Assembly: GCF_030445035.2 (NCBI RefSeq)
Contig: NC_080675.1
Location: 63,628,544 to 63,692,543, forward strand
Length of the DNA stretch: 64,000 bases
Direction: 5' to 3'
Origin: Dasypus novemcinctus
Lineage: Eukaryota; Chordata; Mammalia; Cingulata; Dasypodidae
Shown here: positions 47,374 to 59,094 of the stretch, in pieces
Numbering within the stretch: position 1 is the stretch's first letter
Layout: the number at the start of each line of letters is the position of its first letter
Position numbers and translations under genes: made by a program
The notes under the pieces: generated by a model
The model's database searches: none
Told to the model about the DNA's origin: nothing
The model's input: the letters and a program-made list of their open reading frames with translations, nothing else

Positions 47374-48300
47374 GTGGAAGTTCAAGCTACTCTCTCAACT
47401 TTTACTGTTGCCAGGTGTAAAGACAGAGCCACAGCCATTTGTAATAATCCAAGTAGTGCAGGCCTAGACTCTAGTTGCCCAGAGAGGCTGATGAAGGCAC
47501 ACCTTTCCTCCCCTGCCTGGGGATGGGATGGATCTACAGGTGTGAGTAGCAATCTATGCCATGTGGGTCCAAAATAGACTTCTATTTAGTTTGTGCCAGC
47601 CAAATGTGCCTATAGTTACCCTGAGAGGCTGGTGCAGGTCCTGCAAGCTTCCTCCCTGTCAGAGGTGGGGCTGAAGCCTCAACTAGGGCTGCAGTGTGAT
47701 CTGGTTGGAAAGAGCCAGTTCTTACCATCACTGTGATTTTCATTCAGCCCTGCTTCCCTTCATGCCTTGGGCAGAGTCAAAACGGCAGCTACTGGCCTCT
47801 TTCTGACTTGGAAATGTTCAAACTTTAGCTGTTCTTAGAATTATACTTTAGCCAGTCAGTCAAATTACTAAAATTAGTAGCTGAAGTTGGTGGCCAACCT
47901 TCTCTTCCTCCCCTGTTTTTGGGAAATGGAGCTTCTAACTCCTGCCACAGAATAGCTCCTGAGGTAGCTTGTACCATCAAAGTAGGATTAGCACTGGTCA
48001 AGGCATGGTGGTAGTTTCCCAGAGAGGCTGGTGCAGGTCCCCCCAGCTTCCTCCCTGCCCAAGGTGGGGCTGGGACTTAGGTTAGAGTTGCAATCCTATC
48101 TGGATGGAAAGAAGCTGATCCCTGCCATTACTGTGATTTTTCAGTTCTCCCTGATTCCTCATATGCTGGGGGCAGAGTTAAAATGGTGGCTACCAGCCTC
48201 TTTCTGATGTGGACAGTTTCAAACTTCAGCTGTCCTTAGGCTTAGGTGCTTTAGATAACTCTGGCTGATTACTAACTTCCCTGTAGCACGAGTTGACTCT
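47374..48300 (-). repeat. L1-F 5'UTR tandem repeats
   Basis: On the minus strand: two ~370-390-bp units (about 48290-47945 and 47945-47590, both with 'gaggaagctggggggacctg'-type or 'gaggaagcttgcaggacctg' ends and 'aggagctattctgtgg' in the second), followed by about two ~110-bp monomers (47575-47340). These correspond to the last two of the twelve in L1-C. Confidence 0.75.
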
Positions 48301-48338
48301 AGGAGCTCCTTAATTTGCTGCCATCTTGCTGGTTTTTC

Positions 48339-48485
48339 TAACACATTGCATTTTAATGATTTTTAAATTTGTTGTCTCTAACACTAAAATTTGAGATTAC
48401 TGAGTCAATGTGTGGTGTCTTTATTGTTAAAATAGTAGCTATTAGATAATATCTTTTCAATAAATGTACCTAAACATATAAGTGT
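48339..48485 (+). mobile_element. L2 LINE 3' end (right part)
   Basis: Continues the L2 cut at 44098: 'taacacattgcattttaatg', 'tttgttgtctctaacac', 'ggtgtctttattg' and 'cttttcaataaatgtacc', the worn L2 3' terminus. Confidence 0.6.
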
Positions 48486-48599
48486 ATGATGGATCTTTAG
48501 AAGTAATTGTTGATAGTAATATATCCCAGCATCTTAAGACTCATCCTTAAAAGTGGAATACAGGTTGTCACTTGTTGCTCCACATGTGCCCCTAAATGT

Positions 48600-49160
48600 G
48601 CAGAAAGATTATCTGGCAATGGAAGTGAGTAGAAGAAATCAATATTTGATTTGAGGGTGTGAGGCAGTTTTAAAACATAGCTCAACATTTTGGCAGGTCT
48701 CTGGTCAGGCTTGTGACTCCTTTGACCAATAGGACATGTCAGAAGTATGTGAGGATGTGACTTGCAAGGTTAGGCCATGAAAAGGCAGAGTACTTGCCCC
48801 ATCCTCACTGCGCCACTCTCCCTTAGAAGCCAGCAAGCAAGAAGTCTAATTATCCTGTTGCTGTTGGGCTGGGAAGGTCATGTAAAGTGCTCTTGTGGAG
48901 CACTCCAGTTGAGCCCAGCCTTCCAGCTGTCCCCATCAAGTCACTAGACATGGGTGTGCAAACCCTGCAAACCAGCACATCTACCAGCCAGCTAAATACC
49001 ACCATGTGCCCTCTATGGATGCCATATGAAATGGAAGAATTATACAGCCAACCCTTGCCCAAATGTCTGATCCGTAAAATCAGAAAATATAATTAACTGG
49101 TTATTTTGAGCCATTAATTTTAGAGTAGTGCCTTACTTATTTACAGATATCTGAATTAAA
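48600..49160 (+). mobile_element. Old MaLR-type LTR relic
   Basis: The order 'gactcctttgaccaatagga', 'gtgacttgcaaggttaggcc', 'ccatgaaaaggcagagtac', a C-rich middle with 'ccagccttccagctgtccc', and an end like 'gttattttgagccattaat' matches old mammalian MaLR LTRs. No coding content; subfamily uncertain. Confidence 0.5.
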
Positions 49161-50520
49161 GTGGGGACACTTTTAGGAGCAAAACTATTTAGTCTCACTA
49201 TGTTTTGATTTCCAAAAGAAAAGAGGTTATGAGAACTAAAAAATAAGAGAGCTATATTCTTATGGATGCTTGCTCTAAAAATCTGAGACCCAGGAAACCA
49301 TGACTGAGAAACTTAAATAATGTTACGTTGGCTGTAGAGGGTCTTCAGGAGAGTTGCATCAGTGACAAGGTCAACGCCACAGACCCGTGGAATCCCATGG
49401 CCCGGGATCAGTGTCCAGCTCAAGGGCAACCAAAGATACCTAATCCAGAATAAGAAAGCCCAGCTAAAGCTACATTAGAAAGATTGCAAAAGGGGAAGTA
49501 GGCTTCTTTAGAAGCCCCAAGAGAACTGAAAGACCAATAAGGAATGTCTGAGTGGTAAGGGAGGAGAGGGCTTGGGGCAATTCAGTATCACCACTGCTGG
49601 GTGATGTTGGGATGCTGTGGGTCCTGTCTTGGAGCCTGGGGCATCTTGGCCTGTTCCCCACTCATCTGAAAGTCTCTAGCTATACCTCTGTCCTAACTAA
49701 ACCAGGAGCTAAAGCAATGTTTGCTGGTGAGGACTCTCAGCCAAAGACCTTCCTTTACCATTTTTATTGTTGCCTTTTCACCTTCCTCAGACTAAGGGAA
49801 TGTGGACACATTTATTTGATTGGAAAATTTTCTTAAATGTTTAGGCAGAATGTACAATTTTTAAAGAATGATACTTAAATCATTGAAAGCTATTTAGTTC
49901 CTTGCCTCCTTTGGTGTTTTTCCATTTATGTTTCTTCTTTAAATCAAATATCTAAATATATCCTGGTTTTTAGGGATATTTTGCTATAAATCTGACAAAT
50001 GGCTGTGGATGCTTTTTGAAGTCTCTCTCTCTTTATGGAACACACAGTCAAAAGTTAATCACAAATCAGAGTGCCATAATTTTTCATGGTCACTGCTCAA
50101 AACTACAGCACAAATACATATAAAACTCTTAACTCTGGCCTAGAAATGAATTATCTAAAATTCACTTTATGCTGGAAGGAAAAAGATAATGATATTTGCA
50201 TTTTCTAAGCCAGAGAACGATAAAATGCCCTGCAATACATGAATATTCTCAAGACAAAAACATTTGCTTTAGCTTCAAAAAAAAAAAAAAAGCACAGAGA
50301 TTTTTTGAGTCTTTGTAGTGATAGTGATAGGTATTCAAATGGTTACTAAAGTCTGAACTTTGGTACTTACAGCAAACTTGAAAATAAAAATTAATGGCTT
50401 ACTATAGTTTACATTGCTCCTAAATCACAGTAGATGGTTGGATTTCTTTTCTCTAGGTAAATATTTTTTAGTGAGCTTCTAAAGCCTCTTCTAATCAATT
50501 TAACATTAAATGAATTGTGT
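49161..50520. other. Unassigned DNA
   Basis: No supported gene. Includes an A-run at 50277-50292. ORFs at 49470-49836 show no recognisable domain. Confidence 0.5.
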
Positions 50521-50524
50521 TATT

Positions 50525-50645
50525 TGGATTTGGAAAACCTGGCTTCAAGTTAAGTTCTGCCATGTACTGGCTGATGTTATCTGGTAGACATGCAATCTCT
50601 CAGAACCTCCATCACCTAATCTCTAAAATGGAGCTTACAAATAAT
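50525..50645 (+). repeat. MIR SINE fragment
   Basis: 'tggaaaacctggcttcaagt', 'tctgccatgtactggctg', 'caatctctcagaacctcc' and 'tctctaaaatggagc' follow the MIR core order. Confidence 0.7.
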
Positions 50646-50649
50646 ATAC

Positions 50650-51180
50650 ATGTCACATATGCCAACATTGCTATGAACATATAAGAAAATTTACACAGAA
50701 GAACTGCATATACTACAAGATATTGGATTTATTTTATATAAAATATATGCTCATTATCACACTTCTTTATCAGATCTATTCTTTTCTCTATTCCAAATAA
50801 TATAACATATTACAAAATTATAGAACCCGTGACCCATTCTTTCAACAGGGGTATTTAAACATTATTTGCTAACTGATTAAGATAATAAGTATACCAGTTT
50901 GCTTTTTTCCGCATGTGTCTTGCATGGTAGAATGAGTTTGTAGATGTCAACATTTGAAATGACATATGGCCCCTGAAAAATAAATCATGCTGCCCCTGGT
51001 CATCATTGATTGTTTTTTTGTTTGTTTGCTTTTGTTTTTGTTTTTGTAGAAAATTTATTCTCCATTCATGGCATAATCCTTGAATTATTGTAGTTCACTT
51101 ATTCATCCACATTATCATTTGTACAAGACATTTTTATTAAGGCTCATATCATGTTCCAGGCCCTGGATTATATAAACATG
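50650..51180. other. Unassigned DNA with T-rich simple repeat
   Basis: Nothing gene-like seen. A (TTTTG)n-like tract lies at 51013-51048. Confidence 0.5.
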
Positions 51181-51185
51181 ATGCA

Positions 51186-51617
51186 GCCTCTGGTGGTTTG
51201 GAACTGCATGTAACACAGAAAGTCATGTTCTTAAGACTAATCCAACCCTGTGATTCCAAGTAGGAACTTTTGATAAAATTACTTCAGTTAGGGTGGGTCT
51301 TACTCCTTTTACTGGAGTCCTTTTAAGAGAATGAAATTCAAAGAGAGAAAAAGCCACAGAAGCAAGAAGCTGAAAGCAATGAAACCTGGAAGAGAAGGGA
51401 GAGACCAGCAGACAGTGCCATGGGTCATGCCATGTGAAGGAGGAGTCCAGGATCGCGGGCAGCTGAACTTTGGTTAGAAAGCATCATCTGATGATGTCTT
51501 GATTTGGACATTTTTCTTAGCCTCAAAATTTTAAGTTGTAAACTCTTAAATTCCCATTGTTAAAAGCCAATTTATTTTACAGCATCTACTTTTGGCAGCA
51601 TAGCAAACTAAAACACA
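51186..51617 (+). mobile_element. LTR-like repeat, copy 2 (MaLR-like layout)
   Basis: Same landmarks as 18711-19158: 'ggtggtttggaactgcatg', 'aaaattacttcagttagg', 'ttactggagtcc', 'agaagcaagaagctgaaag', 'agagaccagcagaca', 'gccatgtg', 'gatttggacatttt', 'aaattcccattgtt' and 'agcaaactaaaacaca'. Better preserved than copy 1. Confidence 0.65.
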
Positions 51618-51619
51618 GC

Positions 51620-52085
51620 CCCAAACTTACAGAAGCATCAATTTATTAGGAAGAAAGACAAGCAAAAAACCTAAAATGCAGTAGGTTCTAGGATAAAATT
51701 ATACAGAAGATACTGTGAGAAGATGGCTTCCCGAGGCAGGTGACTTGGGAGTTGGGTCCTTAAAAGTGAGAAGCAGGTGAAGTTAGCTAAATGCAGCAGC
51801 AGGGTGAGGGGCTCCAGAGGGAAGTAATAGCAGTAAGAAAGTTCCCCCAAGGAAGGAAAGAACATGTGTTTCCCAGAGGAAGAAGCATTTATAATAGTAC
51901 GAATGTCAAGAAAAATCATCTAGTCCAGTAAAATCACTGGGCCACTCATCTCCAAGATCCTCTCTTCCCTGTGATGGGGAGAGAGAGGAAAGCACATGCA
52001 GTTTTAGTGTGTAAGAGCACAGGATTAAAATCCTAGGCTTGAGAAAGACTGGGGAGAGAAGCAGACGACAGATCATGAAGTACCA
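51620..52085. other. Unassigned DNA
   Basis: No gene or confident repeat seen. Confidence 0.5.
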
Positions 52086-52089
52086 GCTG

Positions 52090-52305
52090 TGCTATGGCCG
52101 AGGAGTTTGATTATTTTCCTGAAGGCTATGGATAGCTACTGAAGAATTTTAAGCAGGGCAGTGACTTGATGGATTTGAATTTCATATGAATTAAAATCTG
52201 ATAGCTGTGTGGAGAGTGGATTGAACATGGCCAAGAGTGGAGACTGTTGAGGTGACCTGGGTGAACCAAGCAAAGGCCTGGAACAAACTGGAAAAGCTCA
52301 GGGAG
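52090..52305 (+). repeat. Old mammalian interspersed repeat of uncertain class
   Basis: 'ggagtttgattattttcctg', 'gaattttaagcagggcagtg', 'ctgtgtggagagtggattg' and 'gccaagagtggagac' resemble a common ancient placental repeat that I recognise but cannot name. Sequence at 53830-54120 ('tagctgtggaaatggatg', 'catggaagccaaggaagg') may be a further part of it. Confidence 0.4.
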
Positions 52306-52337
52306 TAAGGATAGTCTTTCTTCCTAAGAACTATCAG

Positions 52338-52800
52338 GAAAACAGATGTGGCTCAAGCAATTGGGCTCCCATCTACAATATAGGAGGTCCAGGGTTTGAT
52401 GCCCAGGGCCTCCTGGTGAGGGCAACCCTGGCCCACACAGGAATGCGGCCCTGTGCAGGAGAGCCGTCCTGCATGAGAATGCTGCCTCTCACAGGAAAAG
52501 CCTCCCTAAGCAGGAGTGCTGGCTGATGCAGAGAGCTGGTGCAGCAAGATGATGCAACAAGAGACACAGAGGAAAGAAAATAAGAAGACGGAGCAGAACA
52601 GGGGAGCTGAGGTGGTGCAAGAGAGTAATCACCTCTCTCCTACTCCAGAAGGTCCCAAGATTGGTTCCCAAAGATGCCTAATGAGAATACAAGCAGACAA
52701 AGAAGAACACACAGTGAAGGGACACAAAGAGCAGATGGGGGGGGGGGGGGGAAGAAGGAGGGGAATAAATAAAATAAATCTCTTTTTTAAAAAAAGAACT
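52338..52800 (+). mobile_element. DAS-type SINE (long form)
   Basis: tRNA-like head with box A TGGCTCAAGCAATTGGG (52349-52365) and box B GGTTTGATGCC (52393-52403), then 'cagggcctcctggtgaggg', 'gagagctggtgcagcaag', 'atgatgcaacaagagac', 'gcagacaaagaagaacacac', a G-run (52737-52753) and a tail with 'aataaatctc'. Boxes A and B are the internal RNA polymerase III promoter of such SINEs. Confidence 0.88.
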
Positions 52801-52914
52801 ATCAATAACTTTTCAATTACAATAAAAAATAAAAGTCAAACTCCTTACCATACCCTGAAAGTCCTTGCTAAACCTTTTTAAGGTTTAGCCTTTTTAGGGC
52901 TCCTTTTTAAATGA

Positions 52915-53095
52915 CAATAGATGGCAATATAACACAGTGCCCACAAACATGAGCTTGCCTGGATTTAAATCACAGCTCAGCACTTAGTACCTGTGTGACC
53001 TTGCGCAAATTACTTAACCTCCTCGTGACCTAGTTTCTTAATTACTATAATATAAACAGCATAAAGTAACTATGAGCAAAAACTATGATAATCCA
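52915..53095 (+). repeat. MIR SINE
   Basis: Well preserved: 'tgagcttgcctggatttaaa', 'cacagctcagcacttagtac', 'ctgtgtgaccttgcgcaaat' and 'tacttaacctcctcgtgacc'. Confidence 0.85.
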
Positions 53096-53234
53096 CTTAA
53101 ATTTCTACCACAATGAATGGATCGTAAAAAAGCCCTCAGTAAAGTCTAGATCATAAATTCACTTAAAATCATGCCATTCCTTCTGTCATTCGTAATACTC
53201 CTGCTTCACCAGTCTTCAGACAGAACATAGAAAG

Positions 53235-53608
53235 TCTCCAGGCTTGAAACTTGGACCTTTTTGTACCTTAGCCTGGAACCCTGTTTTCCTCTTTCTCCAA
53301 TGGGCTTGTTCCCTTGTATCCTTCAACTCTGAGCCTGAATACCTCGTCCTCAGAGAGACCATCCTTGAGTGCTCTGCTTAAAATATACACCCTATCATTG
53401 GTTTCTATCACAGGCAACCTATTCATAGTCTTCATACCATTAGCAGAATCTTGAATGGTTTAGTTTATTTGGTTACTTGTTAAATGTATTTCTCACCAAA
53501 TAGAATAAGCTTCATGAGAATTCTATGTTCTTTTATGTAACTTTGCATCTGCTGATCCTAGTTCGGTGTCTGATGCACAGTAGGTTTCAATAAATAAATG
53601 TTTAAAAA
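53235..53608 (+). mobile_element. L2 LINE 3' end
   Basis: The L2 3' region in order: 'cagagagaccatccttgag', 'taaaatatacaccctatc', 'gaataagcttcatgagaat', 'gatcctagttcggtgtctg' and 'cacagtaggtttcaataaat'. Ends with the terminal AATAAATG-type sequence. Confidence 0.75.
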
Positions 53609-56600
53609 AAGTACAATTTATAAACTTGGAGAGAGATGACATGTGGAGAGTATGGACTGATGGTAAGGGACAGGTTAGCAAGTATGACTCTGGGAAGGGA
53701 AACTGAGTGAATTTTACAGGCCATTGGACACACACACATACAAACACAAACACACGGAATTGAATATGGGGGCCAAAGCAATTTGGGTAGTGAGAAGAGA
53801 GAAGATTTTGAATTTAGACCCATTTTTGGATTCAAATGTAGGTGCATGCAAGGTGTATACAACATGTATACAAGGATACTGGGACTGGATCTCAAGAAAC
53901 AAGATTTGAATTTGAGACAGAATCAATAAATGGTAGTTTTAGCTGTGGAAATGGATGCACTCACCCTTGGGAAGGGCTTTCTCAGTGAGAAGAATCAGGA
54001 GCTTGGTATGGAAGAGAGCATTGCTCTTGAAGATGCCGATAGAATAAACAAACATCCAAATAAATCAGGAGTGAGTGGTTTCATGGAAGCCAAGGAAGGA
54101 GTTATTTCTCTAAAGATAGCCTGCCATTCCAGGTTTACAGCTTTTTCTATAAACTACAGCGATTCAGGAGCTCTTCCTGAGGAACCCTCACTACTTTTCT
54201 CTGATGTCTCCAAGTCCTTTAGCAGGACTGTTCCTCTGGGTTTTTGTTTGCTTTCATGTCTAGGCACCTCTGGTCCTCATCTTTCATCATTATTTCCCTA
54301 AGCTTCATTAGACAACACTGTTTTTCTCCCTTTATTAATGTTAAGAAGATTTTAATTCTGAGGTCTAAAGACCTTACTATTTGCTCGTCATTCTAAGGCC
54401 ATCAGAAAGGTCTCCAGGCTATGTGATCAAAGGTTCCTTAGCTGCATTCACTCAGGGCCAAAGTTCTTCTGAGGAGTATGAAATTTAGGTCTTATTCCTG
54501 ACATGCTTTGCCTACCATTACGTTAAGAGAACACAAGCTTGCACACATAGTGCATAAAAGAACAGACAGGATCTATCTGATGGTTTGTTTTCCCAAAGCA
54601 TGCTACATAAGCTAAAGACATTGAAAATAAGTAAGCCAGCATGGGAAGCTACATTGTTGTAAACCAGTAAGATTCTTTTGTTAGGAAACTTTCCTGATTG
54701 TATTGAAACAAATGTAGTTTTAAAATAAATTTGAAACATTGTGAAGAAGGAAGTGAAGGGTATTCTCTGGTGGTTTGTCTGCTTGTTTTTGAATAAAGAT
54801 ATTCTTAGAAACCAATGGAAAGAGAATCTGGAGTATGAGTTGGGTTAATCCAAGAGGAATAGAAGACCATTACCAGTGAAAACAAAACCTACACTGTTTC
54901 TCCTATTCTAAATGTGCTGTATTTCTGCCTAACTTCATCACTGGTATTATCACATGATACTCTTTTCTTATGAATGATTTTTGAGCATCTTGTGTACAAG
55001 ATCTGTAGTCTAACAATAGCCAAAAATACTCCATGAAGACTCAGCTGCTGGTTCCAACTGAAATTTGTTATGATTCCTGGAATTCCATCTGGATCTGCCT
55101 AATTTGATGATTGAAAGAATTAGCTGGTGCATCATAAGAAGAGCTGGCAGAAGTAATTAAATAGCTTCACATAATAAAGTTGATGCCTACTTGAACTAAG
55201 CCTTTTGTTTGTTACTGCCAAACTTATCTTTTTACCTCTAGTCCTTCCAATATTTGTGCAGAGCACTTTAATGTTAACAAAATAAGTTGCAGGAAATGAG
55301 TGTGGCATAAATACAGAAGGAGCAAAATTAGAAGAAAATGGATAGCAACTAAAAAAATTGCACATAAGGCTTTTTAAAAAGGACAAGCCCATATAAAAGA
55401 ATGCCTTACATTTATCATTATATGAACCCAGGAGACAATTTTTGACTCAATAGGCAGGAAATTAGACACTGGATTCAGGTATTGTTAATGTGACTTTCAT
55501 ACTTGAGTCCCAGCTCATTGTCATGAAAGTCACCTCTCTGCCTCTCCTGGAATTGTAGCTTTTATGACATTTTTGCTGAGCTACCTACCCCTCTAGTCAT
55601 TTAGTCATTCATCCTAATCGTCTATGGCAGCAAAGAGGCTATATCACAAGGTACAGTCTTTCTGCTTCTGCAAATGAGTTCAACCACTTCAAAAGCCACT
55701 CCCTTTGTTCCTTGATTTCTTTTTGAGCTCCTAGCAACCATCATTGTGCCAGATTCTAAATTTAGATGCATTACATGCATCTCTCTGAACTTCTAAATTA
55801 TACTCCATCAGTGCACAACTGAGATTAAAACTTGTCCTCTTCAGTCTATGTAGAGCTAACTACTGTACTCTTATTTCTCTACACATGGAAGCCTTACTAA
55901 AGTAGATGTCCAGGAAAAACAGGCAAAACCGAGGTCTGTTTCAAATAGAGGAGTTACTGAATCAGTCATCTGTTACTTTCTCCTTTTCTTTCCTCTTGTT
56001 ATTATGAAATTCTCACAATAAATTCTATACTTAATTTCTTAGCACCTTCCAGGAAAATACTAATTTCTAGTTAGATTGGCTCATGCAGCCTGGTAATTTG
56101 TTAGATGACCTCTCTTTAGAAAACTTAAAAAAGGAGGCAAAATGTCTACCCAAGATTGTTGGAGGTACCCCTCAGTATTTAAACCCAAGAAAGGATTATA
56201 CCAGTTCTTGGTAGATTTTACCTACCTTGTCTGGATTTTGTCAGTATTATAAGAAAACAAAGATTGGGAAGAAGTCTAATGCTGAGTTGAAAACCTGAAG
56301 GCATTGGTAAGTTATAAGCCAACCAAAGAATAAAAGGCAGGTGCTGGGTGTAGAGCATCCTTCTACACACTGGCAAGACTCTGACAAAGTTTATGCCAAA
56401 AGTGTATCTAATGTTAACGTCCTTTTAAAGATTTCTATGGGATTTCCAAGGTCATAGCTCTATGTATCTTCTTACCTCTGGGAAGAAAAACATAAAATCT
56501 CTGACAGAGAGGAGTTTCCCCAGGTTTTCAAGATATTCAAGGAACAAACTGCTAGGCCTTCTATAGGGATTAATTCCAGCATTCTTACTTTCAGTGGAAC

Positions 56601-57870
56601 AGAAAATTCACAGGCAATTTCTTGGGTCATCTTGTTTGAACAAGGAAGTTATGAAACAAAGATTTAGATATATTGTCTGGGATCCTGATAGTGCAGCATT
56701 TAGAAATCAGCAAATCAACAACAAAACACACCTCCTTTAGACAGTTGTAAGTACACTGTAAGTACATGATATGATGCATTTGAAAACACTGAGCACATAC
56801 TTACTGACAGAAATGCATATTGGTCACTAAGGCAACCAGGGGGCACATTTATGGATGTACAAGGAGCTCTTGCTCCATTTCTTATCTCTTAACTCTCTCC
56901 ATTGATGCTTCTTTCCAGTCTGTCATCTGGTTCTGTGATGCTTGGGCCTTCACATATTTCTTAAGATGCATGTTATAAAATGTAAACCTGAGAACTTCTT
57001 CCCATCCAATCTAAAGTCACGTGTTTTACCATTAACAAACCACTTTTGAAACAGTCATGACATTCGTTACCCTGCATGGTAGAAAACATCCTGTGGACAG
57101 TATCTTCAAGCCCTTAAATGATTCCCTAAGTCTGGCTATTCCACAATGTATTTCTTCTGGTTGGCTTCCTAAAGATATTACCACCAACTATAATACCTTT
57201 GGCACAGTACTATCTTCAACACAGGTTCATTCTATATCCTAAATGTTTAATTATAGTGCTCATGCTGTCCTTTTCATTAGGATAATAATAACAGGAATGG
57301 ATGGTTCTTTTTCTGTAGTCTGAAACCTTCCAAGGAAAGGAGAAATTAGATGCAGATATACCAAAATATTTCATGCTTAAAGTCATTCAATTTTCCATTG
57401 CATAGAAAGGTATCCAGTTCCTTTCCATGCAACTTATAACAAGATATCTATGTGTTTGTTATTTCTTTTCCTGAATCAACAGTTTGGGACAAACTTTGAA
57501 GATTCATTCATCCTCCATGGTGAGCCATCTCATGATGTGCTCTGGCATTACATACATAGGGAGGAAAGACGCATTCTTGCTGACCTACAAGATTAGCTGA
57601 ATAGGGAGTATATGGTAATGTCTGTTGTCTTTTCCATCACCATCAAGCTCAAATTAGGCCATGACAGTTAACCTGTACCAAAAGATGCCTGCAGAAAACC
57701 ATTCAGATCTGCCACTGAAGGGAGAGAGGTGTGAGGGAAGAGGAGGAGGAGAGACTCATTGTCCTATGGTGGGTTATAGAGGCTGCTGACGGAAAAACAT
57801 GACTGACACTTTCTGATGATTGATGGGAAAAAAAAACAACAAAAGACAGGAACAGTGCAAATAAAGTCAT
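53609..57870. other. Mostly unassigned DNA
   Basis: No supported gene over 4 kb. A (CA)n-rich tract lies at 53729-53757. An ORF at 53930-54301 has no recognisable domain and probably crosses an old repeat (see 52090-52305). The stretch 57290-57870 could be retained 3'UTR of the FUNDC2 retrocopy, which is on the minus strand, but I could not verify this. Confidence 0.45.
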
Positions 57871-57875
57871 CCTCT

Positions 57876-58389
57876 TTAGGATGCCATGCCAAGCAGAAAG
57901 CCTCCAAAAATTCCCCCAGTCACAAGAGCATCCTTCACAAATGACACCACCTCCTCAGTTTTGCTTTTGACTTTAGTAGGTGTTTGGTTGCTCCTTCAGA
58001 TTTTCAGCTGCTTCTTTCTTATGGTTTTTCTCATATCCACCCAGTATGGTTTGCAAGCTGAAGGAGAAAAAAAATCCACTTCCCACAGCTGTTGCAGCCA
58101 ACTTAAAACCTTATGGGAATACAAAACCCGTGCGCCATCCAGGGACACCTCCAATTAGCAACTGGGCTGCTAAGCTATACTTTTCCGCAGAAGGCCCAGA
58201 TTCCTGTCAGAACAGCTTGTGCCACCGTGGCTCCTTTTTAGCCAATTCTGCAAGGTCCAGTGACTCAAAATTCTCTTCAAAGTTTCCTTGACTGGACTTG
58301 GCTATTTTGGAGAGCTCGTCTCGTGAGGACACCCTCAAAGGCTCTGGGAAGAGACATGTGACAAGGCGCACCATAGCCACTGCCTCCAT
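57876..58389 (-). pseudogene. FUNDC2: FUNDC2 processed pseudogene
   Basis: FUNDC2 is a small mitochondrial outer-membrane FUN14-domain protein of about 189 residues. Reading on the minus strand: [36 protein letters not shown], then [31 protein letters not shown], and the C-terminus [15 protein letters not shown] with stop TAA (plus 57876-57878). The parts of several exons join directly, so it is a retrocopy. Defects: nonsense TGA (plus 58207-58209, normally Gly), nonsense TAA (plus 58111-58113), a deletion of about 36 bp after the first hydrophobic stretch, and a frameshift before the end. The N-terminal residues diverge from the usual start; the Met at 58389 is a guess. Confidence 0.9.
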
Positions 58390-58424
58390 CAGGGAGTATT
58401 GCTGTGCTTTTAACATCAATCATG

Positions 58425-59090
58425 CAAAACATCTGTGTAGGAATGCTTTTTATATTTTATTTTTTGTTGAATTTCTTTGGGTTCCTCCAGAAACAGATCC
58501 TAAAGCAAGAATTTGAGTAAAAGATTTTGGGACAGTGAAGCAGGGAAGACAAGCCAGCCAAGTGTTTGTTATCATGGAAGTTACCCCTTTAGGTACCTAA
58601 TCCCACCAGGGAAACTGAGAGCCAATATAAAACACACATCTTAGAGTTTTTTTCACACAAAGGACACAAAAATGAATGTATTTATATACTTATTCCATCA
58701 GTAATTGGTTGAAACCTGCTGTTTTGGGAGGGGAATTTTTAGATTTAAATCTGGATTTCTAGGCAGATGACAAAGTGAACTTCAGGGATCCTCCAGAAAT
58801 GAAATGGTGGATGCTGGCAGGTGGAAGTCACCAAAGTGACTAAGGGCAAAAGGCTATGGTGTAGTGCACCAATAACATCTGTTGTAAGGATGATTCTGAG
58901 GACACATGGTCAAGGAAATTGCTGCTTATATTTTTACAAATCTACAGGTAGAAAGGTATATAATATATGAGAGTTTCAGTAGCTTTGAAGTTTCTGCTCC
59001 TTTATATACTCCTCTACATTGTTCTTACTACTTCCAAGGAACTTTTGCTTATTTTAATATTATTTGATTCTCATAAAACCTTTGAATATA
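58425..59090. other. Unassigned DNA
   Basis: No gene or confident repeat. Part of 58470-58560 ('ggttcctccagaaacagatcc', 'gcaagaatttgagtaaaag') looks like a fragment of an old repeat. Confidence 0.45.
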
Positions 59091-59094
59091 TTAA

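Larger units (their letters stand above)
44099..48337 (-). mobile_element. LINE-1 element F, internally deleted, minus strand
   Basis: 4.2 kb bounded by a target-site duplication: 'cttagcacattgtatttt' (44081-44098) and 'ctaacacattgcatttt' (48338-48354), about 17 bp with three differences. On the minus strand it opens 'ccagcaagatggcagc' (48337) and has a 5'UTR with the ~390-bp pair and about two 110-bp monomers, ORF1, a remnant ORF2 and a 3'UTR (45180 down to 44099) with an A-tail seen as T-rich at 44095-44115. It lost about 3 kb of ORF2. Lineage of L1-C. Confidence 0.9.

Noticed and set aside
52338..52410. tRNA-like box A/B sequence considered as a tRNA gene (also at 43230-43306 and 39266-39310)
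   Set aside because: The full cloverleaf is not maintained and the sequence continues into the SINE body and A-tail.
53930..54301. 123-codon ORF beginning MVVLAVEMDALTLGKG
   Set aside because: No recognisable domain. Part of it resembles a common old interspersed repeat, and no exon structure surrounds it.
58207..58419. 70-codon ORF as a functional small FUNDC2-like protein
   Set aside because: It ends at a nonsense codon before both hydrophobic segments of the FUN14 domain, and the same locus shows further stops and a deletion.
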